Shown here: positions 35,500 to 45,171 of the stretch, one piece after another
Layout: every line of letters starts with the position of its first letter
Numbering within the stretch: position 1 is the first letter of the stretch
Source: an uncultured Clostridia bacterium
Lineage (GTDB): Bacteria; Bacillota; Clostridia; UBA1381
Direction of reading: 5' to 3'
NCBI GenBank assembly: GCA_944391225.1
Contig: CALXSS010000004.1
Location: 1 to 64,000, forward strand
Length of the DNA stretch: 64,000 nucleotides
Made by a program: the position numbers and the translations under genes
The notes under the pieces: generated by a model
The model's database searches: none
Seen by the model: the letters and a program-made list of their open reading frames with translations, nothing else
Told to the model about the DNA's origin: nothing

Positions 35500-37254
35500 T
35501 TACATTGAAGCGTACATACTGTACAGCTTGCTGTATAGTCCGTTTTTATCCATAAGCTCCTTGTGCGAGCCTTGCTCCTCAATTCCGTTTTCAGTCAGAA
35601 CGAGGATCGTGTCAGCGTTCTTGACTGTCGTGAGTCTGTGAGCGATAGTAAGAACAGTTCTTCCTGTGGCAAGCCGCTCAAGAGAATCCTGTACGACCTT
35701 CTCACTTTCATTGTCAAGGGCGGAGGTCGCCTCATCAAGTATAAGTATAGGCGGGTTCTTAAGGAATACGCGCGCTATTGAAATACGCTGCTTCTGACCG
35801 CCTGAAAGCTTCACGCCTCTTTCTCCCACATATGTATCGTATCCATCGGGCAGTGAGCAGATGAACTCATGCGCGCCCGCTGCTTTCGCCGCCTCTATTA
35901 CCGCTTCACGGTCAGAGCCTGGCAGACCGTATTCTATATTGTCAAATACCGTTCCGGAGAACAGATATACATCCTGCTGAACAACTCCAATAGCTGAACG
36001 CAGCGATCTCAATGTCACGTCCTTTATGTCTGTTCCGTCTATCAGTATCCTGCCCTCTGTCACATCGTAAAAGCGCGGGATAAGGTTGCACATTGTCGTT
36101 TTTCCGCCGCCGGAAGGACCTACAAGAGCTACGCTGTGACCCTCCGGTATATGTATATTGATGCCGCTCAGCACCTCTGTATTATCATCGCTGTAATGGA
36201 ATGTAACATTGTCAAAAACAATATCGCCTCGAACGTTTTTAAGCTCCTTTGCGTCCGGCTTTTCTGTTATATCAGCAGGCGCGTCCATGATCTCGCAGAA
36301 TCGCTCTATTCCTGTCATGCCGCGCTGGAACTGCTCGGTAAACTGTATTATCGTGCGTATCGAGGCAAATAGCGAGCTTACATACAGCAGATACGCGGTG
36401 AAATCACCCGGTGTTATAGCTCCCTTTATAAGGAACAGCGCTCCTGCAACTATAACTATAAGATACATAAGTCCCTCGAAAAATCTGTTCGAGCTGCCGA
36501 AGCCGCCCATATAAAGATAGCCAAGCTTTTTTAGCCTTAAAAACTCCTTGTTGCCTGCCTCAAATTTAGCCTTTTCAATAGGCTCGTTGGCAAATGATTT
36601 TACAACGCGTATGCCAAGAAGCGAATCCTCTACCTGCGAGTTTATCTCTCCTACCTGTACTCTCTGTGCCTTGAACGCCCGGCGCATGCGAGTGTTGAAG
36701 AATTTTACAAATATAAAGATCAGCGGCAGGACTGCAAAAACTATCAGTGTAAGCAGCGGGTTAACGCCAAACAGTATAATAAACGATACCGTTATTTTAA
36801 GTCCGGCAATAAAAAATTCCTCAGGACCGTGATGCGCAAACTCGGTAATGTCAAAAAGATCGCTCGTTATCCTCGACATTATCTGACCGACCTTGTGCGA
36901 TGAGAAGTAAGAAAACGAAAGCTTTTGAAGATGTGCGAACAGATCGCGGCGCATATCCGTTTCTATCTTTGCTCCCATTACATGACCCGTGTTCTGCATA
37001 TAGAAATTAGCAGCGGCGTCAAGCAGACGAAGTATAAGATAAAGCGAGCCGAGCCGCAGTATCAACGAAACTGTGAGCGATGCCGGATCGCTGATGCCAA
37101 GATCTGTTATCCTGCGCACTATAAGCGGGAACACAAGGTCGCAGACTGTTGTGAGCGACGCGCATATCAGGTCAAAGATAAGTATTCCCCTGTACTTTTT
37201 AAAATAAGGCAGAAACCGCCGGACAAGCTCGCCGGTTTTCATCTGTTTTTTCAT
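35500..37254 (-). CDS. ABC exporter, fused membrane and ATPase domains (MsbA-like)
   Basis: 584 residues. Six membrane helices in the first 320 residues are followed by an ATPase domain with Walker A GPSGGGKTT, signature LSGGQKQRISIARVF, Walker B ILILDEATSALD and the His switch in IAHRLTTV. This is a half-transporter of the lipid/drug exporter group, acting as a homodimer or with a partner not seen here. It has its own promoter (37327-37355) and GGAGGG before the ATG. Substrate unknown. Confidence 0.92.
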   Translation of the reverse strand: MKKQMKTGELVRRFLPYFKKYRGILIFDLICASLTTVCDLVFPLIVRRITDLGISDPASLTVSLILRLGSLYLILRLLDAAANFYMQNTGHVMGAKIETDMRRDLFAHLQKLSFSYFSSHKVGQIMSRITSDLFDITEFAHHGPEEFFIAGLKITVSFIILFGVNPLLTLIVFAVLPLIFIFVKFFNTRMRRAFKAQRVQVGEINSQVEDSLLGIRVVKSFANEPIEKAKFEAGNKEFLRLKKLGYLYMGGFGSSNRFFEGLMYLIVIVAGALFLIKGAITPGDFTAYLLYVSSLFASIRTIIQFTEQFQRGMTGIERFCEIMDAPADITEKPDAKELKNVRGDIVFDNVTFHYSDDNTEVLSGINIHIPEGHSVALVGPSGGGKTTMCNLIPRFYDVTEGRILIDGTDIKDVTLRSLRSAIGVVQQDVYLFSGTVFDNIEYGLPGSDREAVIEAAKAAGAHEFICSLPDGYDTYVGERGVKLSGGQKQRISIARVFLKNPPILILDEATSALDNESEKVVQDSLERLATGRTVLTIAHRLTTVKNADTILVLTENGIEEQGSHKELMDKNGLYSKLYSMYASM

Positions 37255-37326
37255 GATTTTCCCTCCGGTAATGATGATTTTACGCGGCAGCTGAGTTAGA
37301 TCATGCTCTGCCGCCTTGTTTTTAGT

Positions 37327-37355
37327 ATTATATCATTTTTCACAGGCTATGTCAA
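37327..37355 (-). promoter_or_regulatory. Promoter of ABC exporter
   Basis: Minus-strand TTGACA and TATAAT with a 17-base spacer, between ylbJ and the exporter gene. Confidence 0.88.
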
Positions 37356-37374
37356 CACAGCTGAAGCGGTCTTT

Positions 37375-38442
37375 TCAGCCAAGACGGCGGCGCGACATAT
37401 ATCCTGCGGCAGCTGAGATTATCGCGGCTGTGGTTATGCCTATGGCAAGAAGGAGGGGCGCTGTTGCCGCGGCTGCCGAGAGCATAGCGCTGCAGTCTGA
37501 AAATACAGGCGTGCTTATCGGGAACAGATGCAGCACGGCAGCTGTAATTGCGGCTGCAATGATCCCATGCAGAGCTTTCCCGAGTATATACGGCTTAAGG
37601 CTCAGACCGGAGCCGGAGGTCACAGCCATTACCTGCAGGTGCACGCTTATCCCCGAAAAGCCTGTTATAAAGGAGGTCAGTATAAATTTTCTGTATATGT
37701 CAGCGTCGAGCAGCGAGGTCTTGAGCGTTCCTGTTGAGAACTCGCAAAGACCAGATGCGGCGGCGTCAAGCAGAGGCGGAAGAGCGGCTGTCTCAAGCAA
37801 AGCGCGGGAAATTGTCGAGAAGAATATTATTGAGCAGCACACTGTTATAATATTTTTTGAGGCGTTTGAAAGCGATACCGAAAAAACCTCAGAAAGAGAC
37901 ATCTCGGCAGTTTTGAGCGCCATTGGCGGCGAGCTGTGATGCTTGGCGCCGAACCGCCGGAACAATATGCCTACAATTATGGAGGATATTATATGTATGC
38001 AGTAAAGAATAATTCCGTAGGAGAGCTTTCCGTATATCGAAACGCCAACAGAGCCTATTATGAACAGCGGTCCTGAGTTGCTGCAGAATGAGAGCAGCCG
38101 TTCAGCTTCGGATTTTGACAGGCTGCCGCAGCTGTATAGTTGAGCGGCGGTGACAGCGCCCAGAGGATAACCGCTTATTATCCCGAGCACGAACGCCGCC
38201 GCTCCCGCCGGAGCGACATTGAACAGAGGACGCATTATGTTTTGTGAAAGCTTTGCCAACAGACTCCCAAAGCCGGAGTATATAAGCAGTCCGGAGCATA
38301 CAAAGAAAGGAAACAGAGTGGGGATTATAAGCTCATAGCATATGCGCATAGAATCCTTGGCGTAATATATAACAGAGTTCGCGCGGACAATAATCAGCGT
38401 TATAACGGAAATAACAGAGATATAGAACACAGCCTTTTTCAA
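37375..38442 (-). CDS. ylbJ: Sporulation membrane protein YlbJ
   Basis: 355 residues with eight to ten hydrophobic segments. IPTLFPFFVCSGLLI, GIISGYPLGAVTAAQLYSCG and SFCSNSGPLFIIGSVG are typical of YlbJ, a Gate-domain protein needed for cortex formation and made under sigma-E in Bacillus. I choose the TTG at 38442 because AAAGGAGGG lies nine bases upstream; the ATG at 38490 lacks a site. It is divergent from yqfC. Its presence marks a spore former. Confidence 0.88.
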   Translation of the reverse strand: MKKAVFYISVISVITLIIVRANSVIYYAKDSMRICYELIIPTLFPFFVCSGLLIYSGFGSLLAKLSQNIMRPLFNVAPAGAAAFVLGIISGYPLGAVTAAQLYSCGSLSKSEAERLLSFCSNSGPLFIIGSVGVSIYGKLSYGIILYCIHIISSIIVGILFRRFGAKHHSSPPMALKTAEMSLSEVFSVSLSNASKNIITVCCSIIFFSTISRALLETAALPPLLDAAASGLCEFSTGTLKTSLLDADIYRKFILTSFITGFSGISVHLQVMAVTSGSGLSLKPYILGKALHGIIAAAITAAVLHLFPISTPVFSDCSAMLSAAAATAPLLLAIGITTAAIISAAAGYMSRRRLG

Positions 38443-38570
38443 AACAAATCCCTCCTTTGGAACAAAAGCAAAATACGCTTTATATTGCATCAGCCTCTGT
38501 TTGTTCGTTTTTTAATATATATATTCATTAAATGTTCAACGTAAACATAAAATTTAAAAGGTGATGCAAA

Positions 38571-38837
38571 ATGAGGAGTTTTTCGGAATTTGTGGCTGAT
38601 ACAATGCGTATACCAAAGGACGTGGCAATGGATCTGCCGCGTGTTTCTGTATGCGGCGACAGGGAGATATTTATAGAAAATCACAAGGGACTGCTTGAGT
38701 ATACAGATACCGATATACGCATAAGGATGCGCGATGGTATTATACATATCAGCGGAGATGGACTGCGTATTATAGTGATGGAGTATGAGCGCATGGTCAT
38801 AGACGGCAGGTTCAGATGCGTGGAATACGAAAAATAG
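38571..38837 (+). CDS. yqfC: Sporulation protein YqfC
   Basis: 88 residues. SEFVADTMRIPKDVAMDLPRV and IHISGDGLRIIVMEYERM match the YqfC family, made in the mother cell during sporulation. AAAAGGTG precedes the ATG. It is followed 26 bases on by yqfD, the usual order. Confidence 0.92.
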   Translation: MRSFSEFVADTMRIPKDVAMDLPRVSVCGDREIFIENHKGLLEYTDTDIRIRMRDGIIHISGDGLRIIVMEYERMVIDGRFRCVEYEK

Positions 38838-38863
38838 GAAATAATTACGGAGAAAATTAAAAA

Positions 38864-40060
38864 ATGTTCAAAAAAATCTTTAAATTTGCGACAGGATATG
38901 TTATAATAGAGGTGACGGGAAAAAATTCGGAGCGGTTTATAAATATGTGTCTGCATAACGGGCTTGAGATATGCGACGCTGTGCCGATAGAGGGCGGTCA
39001 GCGTATGAATATCAGAAGACGCGATTTTGGACGGATCAGGCGCATAGTCTATAAATGCGGAGTGCGCGTCCGCATTATATCAAAGCACGGCTTAAAGGCG
39101 CGCTGCAGCAGTCTGCGGCGGCGGTGCGGTTTTTTTGTGTGCGGCGCGGCGGTCTGTATATTTTTCCTTGTAGTTCCACAGTATATCTGGTGTGTGGAAA
39201 TCAATGGGGTATATGATGCCGATACAGAAAAGATAGCGGAGGCTCTGCGTGAATGCGGAGTGTATGTAGGAGCCAAGAAAAGCGATATAGCGGAGCTTTC
39301 TGAGATAAAGGATGCGGTACTGCGCAGCAGTGACGAGCTGAACTGGGCGTGGCTGTATATGGAGGGCTCAAAGGCAAGGCTGGAGGTGCAGGAGGTTACG
39401 CCTGTGCCGGCAGTGGATGATATGGATACTCCTACCGATATAATCGCGGCATGTGACGGCGTGATAAGATCTGCCGTGGTTACAAGAGGCGAACGCCGTG
39501 TCAACGCCGGTATGACGGTAACGGAGGGCGAGCTGCTCGTATCGGGAAAGGTAGCGGTATTCAGAGAGGGTTACCCCGAAAAATATATGTATGTACATTC
39601 ACAGGGCAGGATGATAGCTGATACTATAAGGCGTGAATCGGGAAAATACAGCGCTCAGGAAACGCTGAGGATCAAAACAGGCAGCAGCGGAAAAAGGCTG
39701 ACTCTGGAGCTGTTCGGGAAAAGCTTTGAGATGTTCCGCGATATAAGCTGCGGTTATGATGAATATGATGTAACGGAGGAGGTGTACGATCTGAAACTTC
39801 CGATTTTCGGCTATATGGGTATTTCGGCGGTTGTAAGCAGAGTTGACGAGGTAAGAGAAACGGTCCATGAGCTAAGCGGTGATGAGGTCATAGCGAGAGC
39901 GAAAGAGGAGCTTGAGGAGAAAATATGCCGCGGGCTTGGAACGGGAGCGGTAAAAACTGGCGAGGAGCTGAGCTTTACAGAGAAGGACGATGTTTATGAT
40001 GTGGAGCTGCGAATGTATTTTAGAGAAAATATCGGTATAGAGGTACCGACAGAGGAGTGA
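38864..40060 (+). CDS. yqfD: Sporulation protein YqfD
   Basis: 398 residues. A soluble N-terminal part, one membrane segment (about 88-106), and a large outer domain. GYVIIEVTGKNSERFINMCLH, FRRIV-like basic stretches and NWAWLYMEGSKARLEVQEV follow the YqfD pattern. It is required in engulfment or coat-related steps in Bacillus. The start lacks a strong ribosome binding site (GGAG 15 bases upstream). The phoH gene follows after six bases. Confidence 0.92.
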   Translation: MFKKIFKFATGYVIIEVTGKNSERFINMCLHNGLEICDAVPIEGGQRMNIRRRDFGRIRRIVYKCGVRVRIISKHGLKARCSSLRRRCGFFVCGAAVCIFFLVVPQYIWCVEINGVYDADTEKIAEALRECGVYVGAKKSDIAELSEIKDAVLRSSDELNWAWLYMEGSKARLEVQEVTPVPAVDDMDTPTDIIAACDGVIRSAVVTRGERRVNAGMTVTEGELLVSGKVAVFREGYPEKYMYVHSQGRMIADTIRRESGKYSAQETLRIKTGSSGKRLTLELFGKSFEMFRDISCGYDEYDVTEEVYDLKLPIFGYMGISAVVSRVDEVRETVHELSGDEVIARAKEELEEKICRGLGTGAVKTGEELSFTEKDDVYDVELRMYFRENIGIEVPTEE

Positions 40061-40066
40061 CGATAT

Positions 40067-41056
40067 TTGATAAAACGAGAGATAGAAGTTCCCGAAAATA
40101 TGGATGTGGCGGAGCTGTTCGGCAGATTTGACGAGAATATGAAGCTGGTGGAAAAGGCATTTGAGGTAGCGGTGGCGTTAAGAGATAATTCGGTCAGGAT
40201 AACAGGACCGGAGCTCGGAGTTGACCGCGCCGCGGATGTTATCCATATGCTTATAACAATGCTGTGCAGCGGAGAGCGCATAGACGAGCAAAAGATAGTG
40301 TACGCTATTTCTATGGAGCAGGAGAGCGGAAGCATAGATGTTAAATCGCTCGGCTCCGACTGCGTAGCCATAAATGTAAAGGGGCAGCCTATCAAAACAA
40401 AAACACTCGGACAGAAAAAGTATGTTGACGCTATAGACAAAAATACTATAGTGTTCGGTATAGGTCCGGCAGGAACGGGAAAGACGTATCTCGCTGTTGC
40501 AAAGGCGGTAATGGCGCTCAAGCGGCGTGAGGTGAACAGGATAATACTTACAAGACCGGCGGTAGAGGCAGGCGAAAAGCTTGGATTTCTGCCCGGTGAT
40601 CTTCAGAACAAGGTAGATCCGTATTTAAGACCTCTCTATGACGGAATGTATGAGATGCTCGGCGGCGAGGGCTTTCTGAGGTATCAGGAGCGCGGGATAA
40701 TAGAGGTAGCGCCATTGGCGTATATGCGAGGCAGAACGCTGGACAATGCGTTTATAATCCTTGACGAGGCGCAGAATACAACGCCGGAGCAGATGAAGAT
40801 GTTCCTTACTCGTATAGGCTATGGTTCTCATGCTATAGTAACAGGAGATATAACTCAGATAGATTTGCCGGGAGATAAGCGTTCGGGTCTCAAGGAGGCT
40901 ATGAAGATACTGGGCGGTATCGAGGATATAGCGTTCTGCAAATTTACTGAAAAGGACGTTGTAAGACATCCGCTTGTACAGAAGATAATAAAGGCATACG
41001 AGAAATTTGACGAGGAAAAGGAACGCCGAGCAAGGGCGGCAAAAAAGAAACAATAA
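40067..41056 (+). CDS. phoH: PhoH-family ATPase
   Basis: 329 residues. Walker A is IGPAGTGKTYLAVAKAV, with RPAVEAGEKLGFLPGDLQNKVDPY and Walker B FIILDEAQNTTPEQMK. The family is an RNA-associated ATPase and in Firmicutes sits next to ybeY, as here. The start is TTG at 40067 with GAGGAG nine bases before it. Its precise role is not settled. Confidence 0.94.
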   Translation: MIKREIEVPENMDVAELFGRFDENMKLVEKAFEVAVALRDNSVRITGPELGVDRAADVIHMLITMLCSGERIDEQKIVYAISMEQESGSIDVKSLGSDCVAINVKGQPIKTKTLGQKKYVDAIDKNTIVFGIGPAGTGKTYLAVAKAVMALKRREVNRIILTRPAVEAGEKLGFLPGDLQNKVDPYLRPLYDGMYEMLGGEGFLRYQERGIIEVAPLAYMRGRTLDNAFIILDEAQNTTPEQMKMFLTRIGYGSHAIVTGDITQIDLPGDKRSGLKEAMKILGGIEDIAFCKFTEKDVVRHPLVQKIIKAYEKFDEEKERRARAAKKKQ

Positions 41057-41074
41057 GAGGAAAGAGAACGGGAT

Positions 41075-41572
41075 ATGGTAGAGTTTGTATTGGAAAACGA
41101 TCAGGAGCTTGTAAGTATCACGGAGGAGCAGATAGCGGAGCTCAAACGCGTGTGCGAGGCTGTAATGGAGCTTGAGGAATGTAATTTTGACGCGGAGATA
41201 AGCCTCACATTTACAGATAACGAGGGCATACGCGAGATCAACAGAGAATATAGGGATATAGACAGGGCGACCGATGTGCTGTCGTTCCCCATGCTCGAAT
41301 TTGACGGCGGAGAGGCGGACGCTGAGTATGAAACGGAGGAAGGGCTTGTAATGCTGGGCGATATAGTAATATCGGCAGAACGCGCCCGCGAGCAGGCTCA
41401 GAGCCTTAATCATTCGCTGAGACGTGAGCTGGCGTTTTTAACGGCGCATTCAATGCTGCATCTTCTGGGATACGACCATGTGGACGATGCAGAGGGCGAG
41501 AGGATCATGATCGAAAAACAGAACACCGTACTTGACGGACTCGGTATAACACGGGATGTACCCGAATTATAA
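41075..41572 (+). CDS. ybeY: Endoribonuclease YbeY
   Basis: 165 residues. The zinc site is HSMLHLLGYDH with three His, preceded by INREYRDIDRATDVLSFP and LGDIVIS. The enzyme acts in 16S rRNA 3'-end maturation and ribosome quality control. It belongs to the run phoH-ybeY-dgkA-era-recO. GAGGAAAGAG precedes the ATG. Confidence 0.96.
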   Translation: MVEFVLENDQELVSITEEQIAELKRVCEAVMELEECNFDAEISLTFTDNEGIREINREYRDIDRATDVLSFPMLEFDGGEADAEYETEEGLVMLGDIVISAERAREQAQSLNHSLRRELAFLTAHSMLHLLGYDHVDDAEGERIMIEKQNTVLDGLGITRDVPEL

Positions 41573-41575
41573 GCT

Positions 41576-42046
41576 ATGAAGAACAAGAAATTTTCAGCAA
41601 GCCTGCGTCATGCGTTTGACGGGGTAATATACACCGCTAAGCTGGAAAGAAATTTCAGATTTGATATAGCCGCGGCTCTGTATGTAATATGGTTTTCAGC
41701 CGCATACGGACTGTCACGAACCGAATGGGCGCTGATAGCGGTAGTGATAGGGGTCATGCTTGTTGTTGAAACGATAAACACCGCGGTAGAACAGGCTGTA
41801 GATGCTGCAGTGCATGGATATGAGATACACGCAAAGCACGCGAAGGATGCGGCGGCAGGTGCGTCGCTGATATTTGCGGCGGCTTCTGCGGCAGTAGCGC
41901 TGCTGATATTTTTTGATGTTGACAGACTGCTTGCAGCGTTTACGAGAATAATAAATTCACCGGTGTATATAACGGCATTTGTGCTTATATCATTATTTAC
42001 ATTATGGCTATTTTTCAAAGCCGGAAAGAAAAACAATAAAAAATAA
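41576..42046 (+). CDS. dgkA: Diacylglycerol/undecaprenol kinase
   Basis: 156 residues. ERNFRFDIAAALYV and LVVETINTAVEQAVDAAV are the core signatures of Gram-positive DgkA, which phosphorylates undecaprenol. It is longer than usual by about 30 residues: an additional membrane segment (SPVYITAFVLISLFTLWLFF) and a basic tail end the protein. The gene begins three bases after ybeY. Confidence 0.92.
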   Translation: MKNKKFSASLRHAFDGVIYTAKLERNFRFDIAAALYVIWFSAAYGLSRTEWALIAVVIGVMLVVETINTAVEQAVDAAVHGYEIHAKHAKDAAAGASLIFAAASAAVALLIFFDVDRLLAAFTRIINSPVYITAFVLISLFTLWLFFKAGKKNNKK

Positions 42047-42069
42047 TTATTTGATCGGAAAGGAAATAT

Positions 42070-42972
42070 ATGAAAACTAAATTCAAATCGGGCTTCTGCG
42101 CGCTGATAGGAATGCCCAATGTCGGAAAATCAACACTGCTCAATTGTATAGCAGGACAAAAGATCGCAATAATTTCGGATAAACCGCAGACGACAAGGAA
42201 CAAGATACTCGCGGTATACTCAACTCCGACAGAACAGATAATATTTACAGATACTCCGGGAATACACAATCCTCACAACAAGCTCGGAGAATATATGGTG
42301 CGTATAGCGAACGAGAGTATGCGCGATACAGATGTAGTCGTGTTTGTTGTGGATGCGTCAAAGGGGATAAGGGATAAGGAGCGCGAGATAGCGGAGAATA
42401 TAGATAAGCTTGGCAGACCCTGCATACTTGTTATAAATAAGATAGATCTTGTAAAGAAAGAGGATCTGCTGCCGATGATAGCGGATTTTTCAAGCATAAA
42501 TGATTTTGAGGCGATAATCCCCATAAGCGCCAAGGAAGATGACGGTGTTGAAAGGCTGACAAGCATAATAACGGATTATCTTGAGGAAGGACCGATGTTC
42601 TATGATGAGGACACCGTTACGGATCAGCCGGAAAAGGCGATAGCGGCGGAGATAATAAGAGAGAAGATGCTCTGGCTGCTCGATAAGGAGGTCCCGCACG
42701 GCATAGCGGTCGAGATCACAAGGATGCGGGAAAAGGAAAACATCACAGAGATACACGCCACTATAAACTGTGAGAGAAAAACGCATAAGGGAATAATAAT
42801 AGGAAAGAACGGAGATATGCTCAAGCGCATAGGCTCTATGGCGCGGGAGGATATAGAAAAGATGCTCGGTAAAAAGGTATATCTTGAGCTGTGGGTCAAG
42901 GTAAAGAATGATTGGCGCAACAGTGATTTCCTTATCAGGAATTTTGGCTACAGTGATGATGAGTCTATATGA
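42070..42972 (+). CDS. era: GTPase Era
   Basis: 300 residues. GTPase motifs G1 GMPNVGKST, G3 DTPGIHNP and G4 NKIDL are followed by the C-terminal KH domain with KGIIIGKNGDMLKRIG. It helps 30S ribosome assembly by binding the 3' end of 16S rRNA. GAAAGGA precedes the ATG. Confidence 0.97.
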   Translation: MKTKFKSGFCALIGMPNVGKSTLLNCIAGQKIAIISDKPQTTRNKILAVYSTPTEQIIFTDTPGIHNPHNKLGEYMVRIANESMRDTDVVVFVVDASKGIRDKEREIAENIDKLGRPCILVINKIDLVKKEDLLPMIADFSSINDFEAIIPISAKEDDGVERLTSIITDYLEEGPMFYDEDTVTDQPEKAIAAEIIREKMLWLLDKEVPHGIAVEITRMREKENITEIHATINCERKTHKGIIIGKNGDMLKRIGSMAREDIEKMLGKKVYLELWVKVKNDWRNSDFLIRNFGYSDDESI

Positions 42973-42990
42973 TGGGATCTGAAATGATAA

Positions 42991-43731
42991 ATGGATGATT
43001 CTATATACAGAGGTATAATAATACGTCAGAACAACTATGGCGATGCTCACAGAATGCTTTCTGTGTTTACAAAGGACAGCGGCATAATCAAGGCGGTGCG
43101 CTACGGCGTTAGAGGTAAAAAAACCTCTAACGCCGCGGCGTTCCAGCTGTTCTGTTATGGTGACTTTAAGCTGCGCCCGTCGAGAGGGGAAATAATGACG
43201 GCTGTATCGGCGGATGTTTTGGATGGGTTTTATCCTGTCAGCGAGGATATCGTAAAGCTGTCTCTGCTCTCGTATCTTGCAGATATAACCTACTGTCTGC
43301 TTGGAGAGGGGAATCCGGATAACCGCATTCTTTCGATGTTTTTAAATACAGTGTATGCGGCGGCGTATAGAAATGAGGGATATACAAAGCTAAAGACGGT
43401 GTATGAGCTTAAGCTTATGTGCGCCGGCGGCTATATGCCAAGCTTCAGCGGCTGCGCTGAGTGCGGCGGCTCTCCTGAGTATTTCAGACCCGACAGCGGC
43501 TCATTTGTGTGCCGCGCCCATCATAGAGCGGGCGATATAAAGATATCTAAGGAGGCGGCGTCGCTTATGAAGTATATAGCTGATTCGCCGGATAAACGGA
43601 TGCTTTCGTTTAGGCTCAAGGACAATTCATTGCTTGACGAGCTCAATGCTGTAACAGAGCGATACGTAAGCGTTCAGTGTGAGAAAAGCTTTGAAAGTCT
43701 AAGATACTTTAGGGCTATGCTCAAGGCTTGA
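42991..43731 (+). CDS. recO: DNA repair protein RecO
   Basis: 246 residues. N-terminal OB fold with GIIIRQNNYGDAHRMLSVFTKD, then a zinc-ribbon-like motif CAECG ... CRAHH in the middle. RecO loads RecA on SSB-covered DNA with RecR. It lies right after era. The ATG at 42991 has only a weak site. Confidence 0.93.
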   Translation: MDDSIYRGIIIRQNNYGDAHRMLSVFTKDSGIIKAVRYGVRGKKTSNAAAFQLFCYGDFKLRPSRGEIMTAVSADVLDGFYPVSEDIVKLSLLSYLADITYCLLGEGNPDNRILSMFLNTVYAAAYRNEGYTKLKTVYELKLMCAGGYMPSFSGCAECGGSPEYFRPDSGSFVCRAHHRAGDIKISKEAASLMKYIADSPDKRMLSFRLKDNSLLDELNAVTERYVSVQCEKSFESLRYFRAMLKA

Positions 43732-43816
43732 TTTGGTGAGTTTTTATAAAAACATTAATTCACACACCTTTATTCTTAACTAATTTAGAAAAAATCAAAA
43801 AAATTTAATAAAACAC

Positions 43817-43845
43817 TTGAAATTTTATTAAATATATAGTATAAT
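43817..43845 (+). promoter_or_regulatory. Promoter of rpsT
   Basis: TTGAAA and TATAAT with 17-base spacing in a very A/T-rich gap, a strong promoter as expected for a ribosomal gene. Confidence 0.9.
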
Positions 43846-43885
43846 AATCAAGTATTATGTATTAAATTTGTGGAGGTGTAGAATT

Positions 43886-44149
43886 TTGCCAAACATTAAA
43901 TCAGCAAAAAAGCGTGTTAAGGTAATCGAGAAAAAGACTGCTATAAACACTGCGCGCAAGACTGCTCTCAAAACTGCTATAAAGAAGTTTGAGGCTGCTG
44001 CAGCTGCTGCAGACAAGACTGCTGCAACAGAGCTGTTCAACGAGGCTGTTAAGAAGATTGACCAGAGCGTAGCTCACGGTATAATCCATAAGAACAAGGC
44101 AGCAAGAAAGAAGTCACAGCTCGCTCTTAAGCTTGCAAAGCTTGCGTAA
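43886..44149 (+). CDS. rpsT: 30S ribosomal protein S20
   Basis: 87 residues, highly basic helical protein: PNIKSAKKRVKVIEKKT at the start, IHKNKAARKKSQLALK at the end. The start is TTG at 43886, eight bases after GGAGG; this gives the usual N-terminus MPNIKSAKKR. In E. coli rpsT also uses a TTG start as part of autoregulation; the same codon here hints at similar control (inference). It is monocistronic with terminator. Confidence 0.96.
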   Translation: MPNIKSAKKRVKVIEKKTAINTARKTALKTAIKKFEAAAAAADKTAATELFNEAVKKIDQSVAHGIIHKNKAARKKSQLALKLAKLA

Positions 44150-44199
44150 GTTTAACGCGCATACAGCTTGTGATCGGCTGTATTGAAGAAAAAAAGAGG

Positions 44200-44232
44200 C
44201 CGTATCGGATATTATTTCCGGTACGGTTTTTT
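44200..44232 (+). terminator. Terminator of rpsT
   Basis: CCGTATCGGA / TCCGGTACGG stem followed by TTTTTT. Confidence 0.9.
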
Positions 44233-44298
44233 GATGTGTTAATATTTGTACAGGTCTGAAAAACTTTACAAATAATTTATGAATTGTAAAAATAGATA

Positions 44299-44327
44299 TT
44301 GCAATTTTCACAAATATAAGTTATAAT
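44299..44327 (+). promoter_or_regulatory. Promoter of pyrH-frr
   Basis: TTGCAA and TATAAT with a 17-base spacer, 68 bases before pyrH. Confidence 0.85.
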
Positions 44328-44394
44328 AATAAAAGAATACCGTGAGTAAATTCAGCTTGGATTATTCATGTTCCGAAAGAGGAGGATAATAATA

Positions 44395-45111
44395 ATGAGA
44401 TCAAAATATAAGCGTGTGCTTTTAAAGGTCAGCGGTGAGGCTCTTGCAGGTCCGCAGGGATTCGGCATTGATGAGGAAACTATGGCTGACATCTCAAAGA
44501 ATATAAAGAAGATAGTTGATATGGGAACACAGGTCGCGATAGTTGTAGGTGGCGGAAATATATGGCGCGGACGTTCAAGCGAGAATATGGACAGGACTCG
44601 CGCCGATCATATGGGTATGCTTGCCACGGCTATAAATTCGCTCGGTCTTTGCAGCGCTCTTGAGGCTCAGGGAGTTCCTACGCGTGTACAGACGGCGATA
44701 GATATGCGTCAGATCGCTGAGCCGTACATCAGGGGGAAGGCTATGCGTCATATGGAAAAAGGACGCGTGGTCATATTCGGTTGTGGAACGGGAAATCCGT
44801 TCATGTCAACAGATACGGCTGCAGCTCTTAGGGCAGTCGAGATGGAAGTGGATGTTATACTGCTTGCCAAGAAGGTAGACGCAGTCTATGACAGCGATCC
44901 GAACATAAACCCGAACGCTAAGCGTTATACAAATCTTTCGTTTGACGATATTCTTTCTAAGAATCTCGGTGTTATGGATTCAACCGCGGCATCGCTCTGC
45001 CGCGATAACAAGATGTCTATACTTGTATTCGGACTGAACGATCCGGAAAATATTGTTCGCGCAGTTAAGGGCGACAAGATAGGCACTCTTGTAAATTATG
45101 AGGGAAAATAA
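44395..45111 (+). CDS. pyrH: UMP kinase
   Basis: 238 residues. [34 protein letters not shown]-like [15 protein letters not shown] and [13 protein letters not shown] are UMP kinase motifs; it makes UDP from UMP. The ATG at 44395 follows GGAGG by nine bases; an upstream ATG at 44368 has no site. It is followed by frr, the usual neighbour; tsf is not in this unit. Confidence 0.97.
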   Translation: MRSKYKRVLLKVSGEALAGPQGFGIDEETMADISKNIKKIVDMGTQVAIVVGGGNIWRGRSSENMDRTRADHMGMLATAINSLGLCSALEAQGVPTRVQTAIDMRQIAEPYIRGKAMRHMEKGRVVIFGCGTGNPFMSTDTAAALRAVEMEVDVILLAKKVDAVYDSDPNINPNAKRYTNLSFDDILSKNLGVMDSTAASLCRDNKMSILVFGLNDPENIVRAVKGDKIGTLVNYEGK

Positions 45112-45171
45112 TATAGGTGTGAGTTTTCAAATTTGCCTATGACGATATATTAATCAAGGAGGACTAACAAA

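Noticed and set aside
37316-37939. Long plus-strand ORF of 207 codons
   Set aside because: It is antisense to ylbJ, which has clear family motifs and a ribosome binding site.
38500-38570. Sigma-E promoter for yqfC
   Set aside because: CATAAAAT resembles the -10 but no KMATATT-like -35 lies at 13-15 bases; too weak to call.
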